The position numbers were made by a program, and so were the translations under genes. Below, piece by piece: positions 1-10,129 of a stretch of DNA of 64,000 bases. Below the pieces are notes generated by a model, which saw only the letters and a list, made by a program, of their open reading frames with translations, was not told where the DNA came from and searched no databases. The DNA comes from Selaginella moellendorffii (taxonomy: Eukaryota; Streptophyta; Lycopodiopsida; Selaginellales; Selaginellaceae): contig NW_003314305.1 in assembly GCF_000143415.4 (NCBI RefSeq), positions 1,398,834 to 1,462,833 of the forward strand. Direction: 5' to 3'. How positions within the stretch are numbered: the first letter of the stretch is position 1; every line of letters starts with the position of its first letter.

Positions 1-330
1 AGTCGACGAGGATACCGGTTAAGCGTAAACCTTGCGTAACTCCCTCTAAGCCAAAACGCACCTCGACAAAAATGCAAAAAAACTCCATCGTACTGCGCGA
101 TATTATCTCTCTCACATGAAGCTGGTGAAACAGAGAAAGTTTTATGTCACGCAGAAACAAAAAAAACCTTCTCTGTGAATCCATGAATGTCGGTGCTGAT
201 CCCATGGCCGTCATTTTAACACACCCGAGGAACTGAAAGACCAAGCAGGAGCTGTGCAGCTTACATAGTTTGCTCGGAAGGGCAAGCTACCAATGCTTCA
301 CTTAATAGATCCACAATAAATCGAAGTGAT
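1..330 (-). pseudogene. Sphingosine kinase gene fragments (decayed)
   Basis: This stretch matches pieces of the intact sphingosine kinase gene at 10437-12407, in the same orientation. Around 50-140 it resembles that gene's exon 3 and the intron beside it; around 195-270 it resembles exon 1, including the stretch for 'KWDGHGIS'. The sequence between those exons is missing, and small deletions break every frame. It is a DNA-level copy, since intron sequence is included. It continues leftwards beyond the window. No function is expected. Confidence 0.7.
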
Positions 331-869
331 CTATTATAAGGCAAGGAAACTTTGTGGCCAGCACATCGCTAACGAATTCAGTAACCAGAAAAATAAAGTT
401 TCCACTACCTCGAAATTGCGATGTCTTTGTCGATCCTCATTACGAGGACCATGGCATTGTGAAGCGACTCTTTCGTGCTCATAAGCTTCATCAAGGTTTT
501 CCAAGCAGCCGGTAGTCATGTAACTTCAGAGGGTCTTCAGATGGAATGGAAGAACTACACTTAACAAAAGAAGGAAAGAGGTTTCTATCCAAAATAGACA
601 GAGACCTGTAAGGAAGGGACGTGCAAGGCTTCACTCGTGTACATTCCGCCACAAGCTTAGCACCTGGAATGAATGCTCCGCTGCTCGTAAGAGGTACATT
701 ATAAAAAAATCGCAGCGTGCTACGCGAATAGAACAGAACCAGAAAGACCTGGAAAGCTGCACTGATCGTATGTATCCCCACAGCAGCACGAAAAATAAAT
801 GAAAGCGAAAAAAGATTTCTTTATCGCAGCCTGGAATTGAGACATTTGCATCGTACCACTGCTCTCAGC
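331..869. repeat. Duplicated non-coding segment, also at 7.7-8.03 kb
   Basis: No gene is supported here. The part at about 570-650 (around 'gacagagacctgtaaggaag') recurs at about 7720-7790, and 790-880 (around 'cctggaattgagacatttgc') recurs at about 7950-8030, in the same orientation. These are two copies of one rearranged block, each lying beside sphingosine kinase and PPR fragments. Short open frames on both strands have no recognisable content. Confidence 0.55.
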
Positions 870-1770
870 TATCAAATCCTCGTCACAACCCCACCATCAA
901 CATCGATGTATCCTACTTGGAACCGTCTTCCACCGGGAACACTTTCACCTATGCATAAAAAGTCTTACGCTCTTCTTATAAGCTTTTCGAGCGACTTACT
1001 TTGACATACATGAGATACTTGGATTCCACCGCTTTCCCTTGCTGTATGCTTGTAAGCAGGGCGATGAACTTGCAGTCCCGGATAGAAATTCGTCTGCAAA
1101 CTGCTATGAAAAGACAACGAGATCTTAGAGTGTGTACCTTGGACTCGGGGAACGGAGTTGAAGCCTTCACTAGCCCAAGAGATGCATTGTGCTCGAGTCT
1201 CTTGAGAACCATGTTGATCCAACACTTAAGTCTGTCCAGATTTCAGCCGTCTCGGAGTCCCATTTCATCGCCTTAGAAAAGCGTTTAAGACTGGCGTGCC
1301 TCTGCTGGAACTGCCACCTTACTGTTTCCTAAAGACTAGCGTTTCACCAGTCGATGGGAGGCTGGAGACGCAATTGTCCCGAAAGTCTGTAATGACGTTT
1401 AATTCTCGTTACAGAGATGGCATGGCTAAATCCTTGTTAGATGCTGCCGGGAGCCTTGCAATGCTCACAACGCTATAATACACGGTGATTCGCTTTGCTT
1501 CTTGGCCTGGTCTCTGATGGGACTTAAGCAATACTATGCATTGACACTTCCTTTGGCAAACAAGCGGAGAGTGTGTACCTTAAACTCGGGCGGAGTTAAA
1601 GTCCACTCCTATGTCCTTGTATCCAGGCGCTGGAACGTAGGCAAAGACACCGAAAGTGTAGCTCTGGAGTTGGTGGCTTATTTGAGCTTCTTGAAAACTG
1701 GATTCAATGTTGGACAAATTCTGAAACATAGCCAGCACTGTTTTCATTCATTCATTCATTAATTGTTTAT
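870..1770 (-). pseudogene. Mosaic pseudogene: sphingosine kinase and PPR pieces
   Basis: Reading the minus strand, 870-1170 and 1395-1700 are decayed sphingosine kinase exons and introns. They match 10.5-11.6 kb, for example the 'PGYEDIGA' segment near 1600-1640. Between them, about 1170-1395 matches the PPR-type gene at about 3475-3700 instead, including the 'NMVLKKLQHDA' segment. The switch near 1166-1180 falls on a short shared word (cccaagagatgcat against cccaag and caagagatgcat), which suggests template switching or end joining. Frames are broken. A tattca-type microrepeat sits at 1742-1760. Confidence 0.65.
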
Positions 1771-1966
1771 AAGGTCTTGCAGCGCCCACCAAGAAAACAT
1801 GAGACCAACGGATTATAGTAAGGTGTTTTGATGATTTTATTTTAATGAAGATGCAACCCTCCAAATAAAGGACTGCTGTAGAATATTCCGGGAGTAAGTC
1901 ACTTTTGGATGCAGCCCTCCAAATAAAGGATTGCTGTCCCAGGCATTGTTTTAGGTCGAGGTCGCG

Positions 1967-2441
1967 ATGGAGGCGATTGCCAGGCAGATGATGGAAGCCA
2001 TGGCCAATAATTATAAGGGCGATTTTATACTTGGGAAGGTGGCCATGATTGATGAACTAAGTGGGCGAGAGTACTACCTCTTGAGCTACACAGCAAAGGA
2101 TTTGCCAGTGCCATTTGAAGGTAGTGTGGCGACTCATGGTAAATTTTTCCCTCAGGATGCAAAAGGTGTGAGGGCTTTGATCGTCTTTATTGTTGACGAG
2201 GATAACGACGAAGCCATGGAAGTGAGGACGGAGAGGGTATGTTATGCGGCTGCTCTTGACTTTTTTTCACTTTTTATTTTTTCTCCAGGTGTCTGAGGAT
2301 GGCCAAGTGCTAGAAGCTTTAAGAAATTTCTGGTTGCCGGATGTTGATTGGCAAACATTGTGTATCTGGCAAGAACGCCGTGACAGAGTTGAGGCGATGA
2401 TCGACGATTCCATTAAGAGAGGCCACATTCTTTTGTGCTAA
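1967..2441 (+). CDS. Unrecognised two-exon protein, family copy 1 (open)
   Basis: Exon 1 is 1967-2236 and exon 2 is 2289-2441, with a 52-nt GT-AG intron between them. The spliced product is 140 residues, acidic, and has no signal peptide or membrane segment. I do not recognise the family. Conserved blocks shared with the copy at 9570-10056 are 'IDELSGREYY', 'LSYTAKDLPVP', 'THGKFFPQDAKGVR' and, in exon 2, 'DVDWQ' followed by 'EAMIDDSIKRG'. The intron sits at the same codon in both copies. Three further decayed copies lie at about 6495-6935, 8833-9209 and 10225-10337. Its open frame after so much local duplication suggests it may still be functional, but expression is unknown. Confidence 0.6.
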
Positions 2442-2489
2442 AATGCTATTACTCCTTAGAAAATGTCTAAAACAAAGCCATGTTTAGTT

Positions 2490-2690
2490 TACCTCTTGGT
2501 CTCTTTCTTCTCGCATATTGGTAAGAGAAGTTCTTCTTCGAAAATTTCAGCAGCAGCAACTCAAAGTGGGATTTAACATTTGAATATGCATAATATTTGT
2601 CTCCGCCGCAATGTGGATCATTGTCGCATGCTTCTGCGAGGGCATCGAGCCCAAGATTAGTGATTTGGCCCAGAGTGGCTTTCTTCCCGT
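2490..2690. repeat. Inverted duplicate of 6330-6485
   Basis: About 150 bp here is the reverse complement of 6330-6485. Read on the minus strand it gives 'SNVKSHFELLLL', as the other copy does on the plus strand. Each copy lies just downstream of a member of the unrecognised two-exon family, so the pair forms the outer part of an inverted segmental duplication (about 1815-2690 against about 7060-6330). No independent gene is supported. Confidence 0.6.
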
Positions 2691-2708
2691 GAGCTTGCCC
2701 TGCAGAAT

Positions 2709-3908
2709 TCAAAAGCAGCTTAATCCAATCTCAAGGAAACAAAATCCAACCACACCTGGCCGTGGATCTCGCAGAATACCTTCGGCATGCGGGCCACCAG
2801 AACCGATAGTCAAAAACGGCTGTTCCACTGCGTCCAATTGCAAGAGCTGGTACTGGCGCGTGTTGTCTCTCTTAACAGCGAAGAGTTTCTTGTTGTCAAA
2901 AATGAAAAAGCTTGATCTCGTACAGTGCTCATCAGCCATGCAGCGCTGGAAGACGAAATTTGCAGCTGCCTCACAAGTCATGGTGACTCCATGCTGAGCC
3001 TGACTTGACATCTCAATCTTCAGTACCATTATGATGCAGCGAGCGTCACTTACGGACCCAGCAATGCCGATTTGTAGTTCTGGCTCGTCACGAATCACAG
3101 TCACCTTCCGGTATTCCCTGTCCTTCTCTTCTAGATATAGTTGGCCAATTTGATCTGATGAAATCTCCGTTACGAGACTGTCGAAAAATACCACGAAGCT
3201 CCCATGCTTGCCAGCAACCGCAATCCCGATGGTACCACAGAGTTTCCCAATTTGGAGGTCAAGAGCATCCTGGATCACGCTTGTGTAGCAGCGGATTATG
3301 TTGTTGGCTGCAACCATGTCGATGCAAAGCCCGAGCTCCTGAATCTCAGTGAAGAGTGCCTTGGCCATGAGATAGTTACCAGCGTTTCCCAGGATCATGA
3401 TCATCGTTGAGTAGTTGGCCAGGTCATGCTGGAAACCAGGGATCGTCTTGGCCAGGATAAAGAGCTCGAGCGCAAGAGATGCATCGTGCTGGAGCTTCTT
3501 GAGAACCATGTTGATCCCACGCTTAAGTCTGTCCAGATTTTCGGCCGTCTCAAAGTCCCAGCTCCCTCCTCCCTCTTCCATTGCCTCATAGAAAGCATTC
3601 AAGACTAGCGTGCCGCTGTCTGGAACTGCCACCTTATTGTTTCCCTGGAGACCAGTGCTGCACCAGTCGACGAGGAGGCCGGGGATGCAATTGTCTGAAA
3701 AGTATGGTATCTTTCTGTAGAGGTCGACAGCTTCCTGGATCCGGTTCACTCTTGTGTAGCAGGGGATCATGTTGTTCACTGCAAACGTGTCAATGCAAAG
3801 CCCGAGCTCCTGGAGATCAATGAAGAGTGCCTCCGGCATGAGATAGTTGCCGTCATCTCCCAAGATCATGATCATCGTGCAGTAGTTTACCAAGTCGTCT
3901 TGGCCCAC
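2709..3908 (-). pseudogene. PPR-type protein joined to a proteasome-beta-like tail
   Basis: This is a 399-codon open frame. The first 220 residues or so are PPR-like: two units of the form 'YSTMIMILGNAGNYLMAKAL' and 'NNIIRCYTSVIQDALDL', with a linker rich in 'LKRGINMVLKKLQHDASL'. From about residue 225 the sequence changes to something resembling an Ntn-hydrolase beta subunit (proteasome beta or HslV): 'GTIGIAVAGKHGSFVVFFDS' recalls the beta-subunit start with its Asp-Ser, 'GIAGSVSDARCI' recalls the AG.xxD helix, and 'LTIGSGGPHAEGIL' recalls the GSGG turn. The catalytic N-terminal threonine is not exposed here, so protease activity is unlikely. It joins the next upstream frame by a shift near 3895. 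A mosaic pseudogene is the most likely reading. Confidence 0.45.
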
Positions 3909-5521
3909 GTAAAGAGCTTGAGAGATGCATCGTGTTTCATCTTCTTGAGAGCAACGCAGACCTGGTGGGGGTGCGTTTTCCCGCGCTTGAGCCTGTCCAG
4001 CTTCTCAACTATCTCGGACCTCCAGCTCCCTCCTCCTTCCTTCAAAATCTCGCACAAAGCATCGGAGACTAGAGCTCCTTTGCCTGGGAGTAAACCTGGT
4101 AGCACCACCTTACTGCTCAGCACCATATAGTTCCCCGTTTCTTCTGTTCCTTCTCGCAAGCTCCACACTGGAAACGAGTTCCATGACGAGGAGACCTTCG
4201 TCGCCCGGTTGTCCACTGTTACTGACAAAGGCTGACCACTGACGAACTTGGTGCGACTGCAAACCTCTGGAGGATCATCATCGGTGTCGCTCACTGTCTC
4301 GTAGTCCAGAAACTTGTCCTCGACTGCATGGACGTTCCACTGCTCCTTCCCACTATGAAGGTGGAGCTTCCGCCCGTATTCCTTGTGACTCAGGATTGGA
4401 TCCACGCAGTTGCTTTCCTGCTCTTCGGCTGTGTAGGTCTTCTTCCCGAGCTGGTGGTGGAGTGCTGCCACACTGAATCCTGCTTGGTGGTCTGCGAATT
4501 CCTGCTCTCGACTTAGTCTCGGACAAGGTGGTGGCCCGAGCTTCCTACCATGCTTCGTCTTCACGTAGAGATCGTCGTCACGGGGCAGTTCTGTGATCAC
4601 CATGAGATAGTTGTGCAGGATCATGATCATCACCAGGTCGTGCTGCATTGTCTTGGCCCACGTAAAGATTTTGAGCGAGAGAGAGGCATCGTTGAGCTTC
4701 TTGAGAACCACGCAGAGCTGGTAGGGGTGCGTTATCCCAGTCTTGAGCCTGTTATCCAGCTTCGCAACCGTCTTGGAGCTCCAGCTCCCTCCTCCTTTCT
4801 TCACAGTCTTGTGGAAGACTAGAGCTCCTTTGCCTGGAACTAAACCCGGCTGACCCTCCTTACTGCTCGGCACCATATAGTTCTCCCTTTCTTCTTTGCA
4901 TTCCTGCAAGCCCAACGAGTTCCACGAGACATTCTTCGCCTGGTTGTTCACTGTTACTGACAATGGCTGAACAATGGCGATCTTGTCGCGACCGCAAAGC
5001 ACCAGAGGATCATCACCAGTGTCACTCGCGGGAGGAAGTGTCTCGTAGACCAGAAACTTGTCCCTGACTGCACGGACGTTCCACTGCTTCTTCCCTCTGT
5101 GAAGATGGAGCTCCTGCCTGTACTGCTTGTGACTCATTATCAGATCCACGTAGTTGCCTTCCTGCTCGTCGGCTGTGTAAGTCTTCCTCCCGAGCTGGTG
5201 TTGGACTGCTACCATGCTGAACCTATCCAAGCCTGCTTCGGGGACTTTTTGCTGTCTGGGACGAGGTGAAGGCCGCAGCTTCCTGTCATACTTCGTCTTC
5301 ACGTAGAGATCGTTTCCACGGGGCATGTCTGTGATCGCCATGAAATAGTTGCCATCGACTCCAAGGATCATGACCATCACCACGTCGTGCCGGAAGCTGG
5401 AGATTCTCATGGCCAGCGTAAAGAACTCGAGCGAGAGATATGTGTTATGCTTCATCTTCTTGACAACCATGTCAATGATCTCGGGCTTGAGAATGTCCAG
5501 ATTCTCTCTTCTCTCTTTCAT
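3887..5521 (-). pseudogene. PPR-like protein with two inserted copies of an unknown module
   Basis: A 544-codon open frame that alternates between PPR-like helices ('SLEFFTLAMRISSFRHD', 'KKMKHDASLKLFTWAKT') and an unrecognised module of about 190 residues. The module begins 'DDLYVKTKYxRKL', continues 'HQLGKKTYTAEEQE' and 'HKQYRQELHLHRGKKQWNV', and ends 'QPLSVTVDNQA'. The PPR-plus-module unit is tandemly repeated with a period of about 740-760 bp: the word 'catgagatagttg' and its variants recur near 5337, 4598 and 3837. A third copy of the module stands alone at 38.2-38.76 kb. The module interrupts the PPR repeat at the same place each time, so it was probably inserted once and then duplicated. 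The frame is lost at about 3895 and continues in the neighbouring frame. Confidence 0.45.
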
Positions 5522-5744
5522 TGCATTCGAAGTCTAGTGTCTGGAACTAAGAACTGGATAGAAACTTGTCAGTTCCCAGTTTAAAAGAAGAACGTACCAA
5601 TGCTTTCCTCTGCTAGAACTAGTCACAGTTGGCTGTGGATTTGGCGGCGAGATAGTGGAAGCTCGGCTTGTTCCTTCCTGCAAGAGGAGCTTCATGAGTT
5701 ATGCACGTCGATCTATAAGTTAGAAGATAGCTTACCAATTTTCT

Positions 5745-5965
5745 GGAGCCGTGGGAGCTCGATCTACCCTGCCTGCCCGGATTCTCAGCTGGTGGATGAG
5801 AACCACGCTCTCCAATACGACGATCACGCCAACAGCACCGCTGGAACAGTCGCTTCCACGCGCTCATGCATCGATGCTATTGCAAAAGAGGTGAATCCGT
5901 GATAATCCGGCATCCAGTCCAAGAAATCCCGGTCTAGAGAGCCTGAGCGATCAATCCCACGCTGG
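5745..5965 (-). repeat. Inverted copy of the ubiquitin protease 5' region
   Basis: The reverse complement matches the start of the ubiquitin protease gene around 12880-13075, including the codons for '[11 protein letters not shown]' and the upstream leader ('gataatccggcatccagtcc'). It is broken by indels and encodes nothing in frame. It sits directly upstream of the PPR/module pseudogene, so it may have supplied leader or promoter sequence to that transcript. That role is speculative. Confidence 0.6.
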
Positions 5966-6329
5966 ATTCTGCCGCAGATCTAGACAATCCCGGTGAACTA
6001 TGGCGATGGCGACCTAGCAAGGGAAGAAAGAATGTACCTTGTGGATGATTTCTCAATGCTGCCAAGCGCCTAGAAATCTATCGATCGATCTGTAAAACCC
6101 TAGGCAGAGATCTTCTTCTCCCTCGGTGTTCTGCTGGCCGTGAAGTTAAAGATGTGGAGAATATACCAAAGATACTTGGGCACGACTAGGGCGAATTTAG
6201 GCGGGAAGGGAAGGGGATATGCTCGATCTCTGAAGAGAATGCATTCATTGCTGCCACGTCAGCGTGCCGCCAAGGCACTGATTCAAAGTTTAGGGCGCGG
6301 CAAGAGGATTAGAAGGCAATGGAAGAAGA
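5966..6329. other. No supported feature
   Basis: Unique-looking, moderately GC-rich sequence. A basic open frame runs from 6140 on the plus strand, but its 3' half is the inverted duplicate described at 6330. I see no domain or splice pattern that supports a gene. A telobox-like 'aaaccctag' is present near 6095. Confidence 0.4.
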
Positions 6330-6485
6330 TGCCCCCGCAGAAGCATGTGACAATGATCCACACTGCGGTGGAGCCAGATATTTATCCATATTCAAATGTT
6401 AAATCCCACTTTGAGTTGCTGCTGCTGGAATTTTCGAAGAACTTCTCTTACCAATATGGTAGAAGGAGAATATGTTTTAGACGTT
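6330..6485. repeat. Inverted duplicate of 2490-2690
   Basis: This is the second arm of the inverted duplication. On the plus strand it reads 'SNVKSHFELLLLEFSKNFSY', the same as 2510-2660 on the minus strand. It lies just downstream of the decayed family copy at 6495-6935 and confirms that this block was duplicated as DNA, including non-coding flank. Confidence 0.6.
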
Positions 6486-6494
6486 TTCTAGAGA

Positions 6495-6935
6495 GTAATA
6501 GCACAAAAGAATCTCGCCTCTCTTGATGGAATCATCGATCATCGCTTCAGCTCTGTCGTGGTGTTCTTGCCAGGCACACAATGTTTGCCAATCAACATCC
6601 GGTGACCAGAAATGTCTTACAGCTTCTAGCACTTGGCCATCCTCAGACACCTAAAAGAGAAAAAAATTAAAAAGTGGAAACAAAAATGCCATAGCAGCCG
6701 CATAACATACCCTTTCCGTCCTCACTTCCATGGCTTCGTCGTTATCCTCGGACGATCAAAGCCCTCACACCTTTTGCATCCCGAGGGAAAAATTTCCCAT
6801 GAGTCGCCACACTACCTTCATATGGCACTGGCAAATCCTTTGCTGTGTAGCTCAAGAGGTAGTACTCTCGCCCACTTAGTTCAAATTATAAAATCGCCCT
6901 TATAATTCTTGGCCATGGCTTCCATCATCTCCCTG
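6495..6935 (-). pseudogene. Unrecognised two-exon family, copy 2 (decayed)
   Basis: The minus strand matches the copy at 1967-2441 across both exons and the intron. The start region 'EAIAREMMEAMAK' is readable near 6935. An internal deletion near 6880-6890 removes the segment before 'SGREYY', and later indels shift the frame. Upstream, 6960-7080 carries a duplicated 'tgctgtagaatattccggga' leader, as at 1870-1930. Confidence 0.65.
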
Positions 6936-8030
6936 GCAATCGCCTCCACTCCATCGCGACCTCCACCTAAAACAATGCCTACAGCAATCCTTTATGCATC
7001 CAAAAGTGACTTACTCCAGGAACATTCTACAACAATCCTTTAAGTGACTTACTCCCGGAATATTCTACAGCAATCTTTTTAATACTCGAGTTAAAATCCG
7101 CTCCTATATCCTCGTATCCAGGCTCTGGAACGTAGGCGAAGACACACGTTGTACCGCCGAAAGCGTAGCTCTGGTGGCAGCTTATTTTAGCTTCTTGAAA
7201 ACCATTTACATAAAAATTGAATACTTTCCGGATCAATGTTGTACAAATTCTGAAACACAACCAGAATATAGACATTCCATGTACCGTTTGTTTGCAAAAA
7301 GAAGTGTCAATGCAGAGTCTGTAGTATTGCCTAAGTCTGCTCGGGGAGCAAAACGAATCACCTGTATTATAGTGAAAGTTGCGTTGCGAGAATTGCAAGG
7401 CTCCCTGGCAGCATTTAACAAGGATTTAGCCATGCTATTTTTGTAACGTGAGAATTAAAAGTCAATCGATGAGAGATGCAATTGTCTGGAAACTCTGTAT
7501 CGAGATCCAGGAGCTCAGGCTTGGCATCGAGACGCTCGACCGCATCCAGGAAGCTCTCACCTTTACAGGAAGATGCTGTACTTTGGTTGTCAACCAGATG
7601 CTCACACCTTTTGGCCTCCTCAGTGGCGATAACCAAATCAGTATGCTCTATGGGATGATTGGGATTGCAGTTGCCGGCAAGCATAGTGTACTTACGACAC
7701 TCCTGCCAGCTTTCAAGACAAAAGAAGGTTCTATCCAAACTAGACAGAGACCTGTATGGAAGGGACGTGCAAGGCTTCACTCATGTACACCCCCAACATA
7801 AATGAAAAACCTCGCTGCGTTTTACGAAAGAAAAGAACCAGAAGTAGCTAAACACTGATCTACGTATGCCCGTTGACAATTCTTGGCTAGACCAGCATTT
7901 TCAGCTAGCACGAAAAAAAACAACGAAAATGAAAGAGAAAACTTACGTTGAATTTTATAAAGAGCTTTCTTTATTGCGGCCTGGAATTGAGACATTTGCA
8001 TCACACCACTGCTATCAGCTATCAACCTAT
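6936..8030. pseudogene. Rearranged fragments of kinase, PPR and Ntn-like genes
   Basis: 7080-7200 and 7330-7440 are minus-strand sphingosine kinase pieces ('CVFAYVPEPGYEDIGA' is readable on the minus strand near 7100-7160). About 7486-7575 is a plus-strand PPR piece ('IQELRLGIET', 'DRIQEA'). About 7620-7690 is a plus-strand piece of the proteasome-beta-like tail ('MIGIAVAGKH'). 7700-8030 repeats 560-880. Orientations are mixed and no frame survives. This records several rounds of local duplication. Confidence 0.55.
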
Positions 8031-8149
8031 CCTTCTTGGAAGGGGATATGCTCGATGGTGCTGGGAGAGCCGGCTGGGATTTTGATAGGTAGGCCAAGGA
8101 TTGAGCATATGTGCTCCATCATGTAAGTAGATCTTCTCTTTATGGTTTT

Positions 8150-8735
8150 TCAGGGAGATTGATCGTTGTCATACAAGCTGCCACTACTCCCGCATTGAGG
8201 TCACGAAAAAAAGTGTCTCTTCTTCTCATCTGTAATTTAATTTAATTTTTTAATTTAGGCGACTCAAGACATGGCCAAGTCCGTGTTATTTGCGTTGTCG
8301 AGGTGCGTTTTCAGCAATGAACTTTCGGAAACAAAAGGCATCTCTCAGGTGTTGCTTGTTTTGTTGGAATGCGACCATTCTTAATGCTCAGGTTCTGGGA
8401 AATGGCATGGCTAAATCTTTGTGAATAGATGCTGCCGGGTGAATACGTGTGTCCTCGCACAAGCCTGGCTGGAGAGTGCTACATAGCAGTTTGCAGATGG
8501 ATTTCTATATCTCATTGTTCTCCGGGACTAATAGCTCATCGGCCTGCTTACGAGCATACAGTAAGGGAAAGCAGTGGAATCCAGGTATTTCACATATCTC
8601 AAAGTAAATCACTCAGAAGAACTTGGAACTTACAAGAAGAGGTTTTGAATCCAAGTAGCTCCGAGTGGAAATGTGGGGAGCAATCCAAGGAGACGTGGAT
8701 GGTATAGTTGTGACAAGAGGGCAAGGTCTGGCCAC
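8150..8735 (+). pseudogene. Sphingosine kinase, decayed copy in inverted orientation
   Basis: On the plus strand, pieces of the kinase follow in correct exon order: exon 2 ('IEVTKK' near 8190-8215), exon 3 ('ARDMAKS' near 8262-8285), the exon 5 start ('GNGMAKSL' near 8395-8420), exon 9 (near 8488-8610) and exon 10 (near 8630-8730). Intron remnants are kept. The exons between are deleted and stops are frequent. It is therefore an old DNA duplicate of 10437-12407, inverted. Confidence 0.65.
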
Positions 8736-8832
8736 TCTTTTCTGTCCACCATAGCAGCTTAAAGATCTGTAAAATATACTGGTTATTTTCTCTCTTACGA
8801 AATAAGGTTTTTTATTTTCTTGAGGGGTTGCG

Positions 8833-9209
8833 ATGGCCAGGCAGATGATGGAAGCGATGGCCAAGAAGTAGGGCGATTTTATAGTTGGAAAGATGACCTA
8901 AGTGCTACCCCTTCAACTACACAGCAAATGATTTGCCAGTGCCATTTGAAAGTAGTGTGAATTATCCCTCGGGATGCAAAAGGTGTGAGGGCTTTGATCA
9001 TTTTTATTGTTGACGCGAAGCCGAGGGTGGAAAGGATATGTTATCTGGATTTTGTTTTTTCTCCACTTGTTTTTTCTCAAGTGTCTGAGGATGGTGAAGT
9101 GTTGGAAGCTTTAAGAAATTTTTGGTCACCAGATGTTGATTGGCAAGAACACCAAGACAGAGTTGAAGCGTTGATTGACAATCTCATCAAGAAACGCTAC
9201 ATTGTCTAG
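8833..9209 (+). pseudogene. Unrecognised two-exon family, copy 3 (decayed)
   Basis: The copy keeps the start 'MARQMMEAMAKK', followed at once by a TAG stop. It also keeps an intron-like break near 9045-9080 and a well-preserved exon 2 ('VSEDGEVLEALRNFW', 'DVDWQ', 'IKKRYIV'). The 'DELSGREYY' segment is deleted. Premature stop and deletion make it a pseudogene. Confidence 0.7.
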
Positions 9210-9569
9210 AATGTACTCTCTTTATGTTTATTCACTAGTAGCTCCTTCGGCTATCTAGTGAATAAAAAATCATGTTTAGTTTACCTCTTGGTCACTTTCT
9301 TCTGGCATACTGGTAAGAGAAATTCTAGAAGCAGAACGAATTACCAATGAGATCAATGAGCTCTAGAAATCCGTCTGCAAACTGCTATGAACAGAAGACA
9401 ATGCGAAAGGAGAGAGAAGCAAAAAGTATCATAGCGAAAGTTGCGTTCAGCATTGCAAGGGATAAGAAAAATTCTTTTTTCACAAACTTGCATATCAAAT
9501 TAGATGGTATTTGGACCACGGTCAACTCACTTCCAAGACATTTCTCGAGATTAGCAAAAAGATAACAAA
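9210..9569. other. Mixed remnants, no gene
   Basis: 9265-9325 repeats the sequence downstream of copy 1 (2478-2530). 9395-9465 resembles a kinase intron/exon edge ('catagcgaaagttgcgttc'), as at 11490-11510. The rest shows nothing I can assign. Confidence 0.4.
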
Positions 9570-10056
9570 TCATATAACAATGTAGCCTTTCTTGAGGGAC
9601 TCGTCAATCAACGCTTCGGACCTGTCTTGTTGTTCTTGCAAGATAAACAAACTTTGCCAATCAACATCTGCTGAAGAATAGTTTCTATAATCTTCCAGAA
9701 TTTGGCCATCCTTAGACACCTGAAGGAGAAAAAGGTGAAAATAAGAAAAGAAAAAAAAAATTAAAATCCAGAGAAGGTACCCTTTGGATCCGCACTTCCA
9801 TGGCCTCGTCGTTATCATCGTCAATAACAAAGACAACCAAACCCCTCACACCTCTTGCATCCGGAGGGAAATATCTCCCATGAGTCGCCACATAACCCTC
9901 AACTGGCACCGGCAAATCCTTTGCTGTGTAGCTCAGGGGGTAATACTCTCTTCCACTTAGTTCATCGATCATACCCATCTTCCCCAGTGTGAAATCGCCC
10001 ACATAGTTCTTATTATGGCCCAGCCCTTCCATCATCTCCCGGGCAATCGCCTCCAT
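9570..10056 (-). CDS. Unrecognised two-exon protein, family copy 4 (open)
   Basis: Exon 1 is 10056-9781 and exon 2 is 9719-9570, with a 61-nt GT-AG intron at the same codon as in copy 1. The product has 141 residues, with conserved blocks 'MIDELSGREYY', 'LSYTAKDLPVPVEG', 'THGRYFPPDARGVR', 'DDNDEAMEV', 'DVDWQ' and 'ALIDESLKKG'. An upstream in-frame ATG at 10071 would add five residues, but the 'MEAIAR' start matches copy 1. It is soluble and acidic, with no known domain recognised. Compared with copy 1, differences are spread over the length while the motif blocks are kept, which suggests selection on the protein. Confidence 0.6.
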
Positions 10057-10129
10057 CGCAATCAAAAGCAAAAAAAAACCTTTTTTGGAAAGTCTTCCTT
10101 GACCGTTACTTTGAGATGTTCACTTATGG

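Noticed and set aside
6140-6526. A basic open frame of 128 codons
   Set aside because: Its 3' half is the inverted copy of 2490-2690, where the same sequence is also non-genic, and no domain or splice signals support it.
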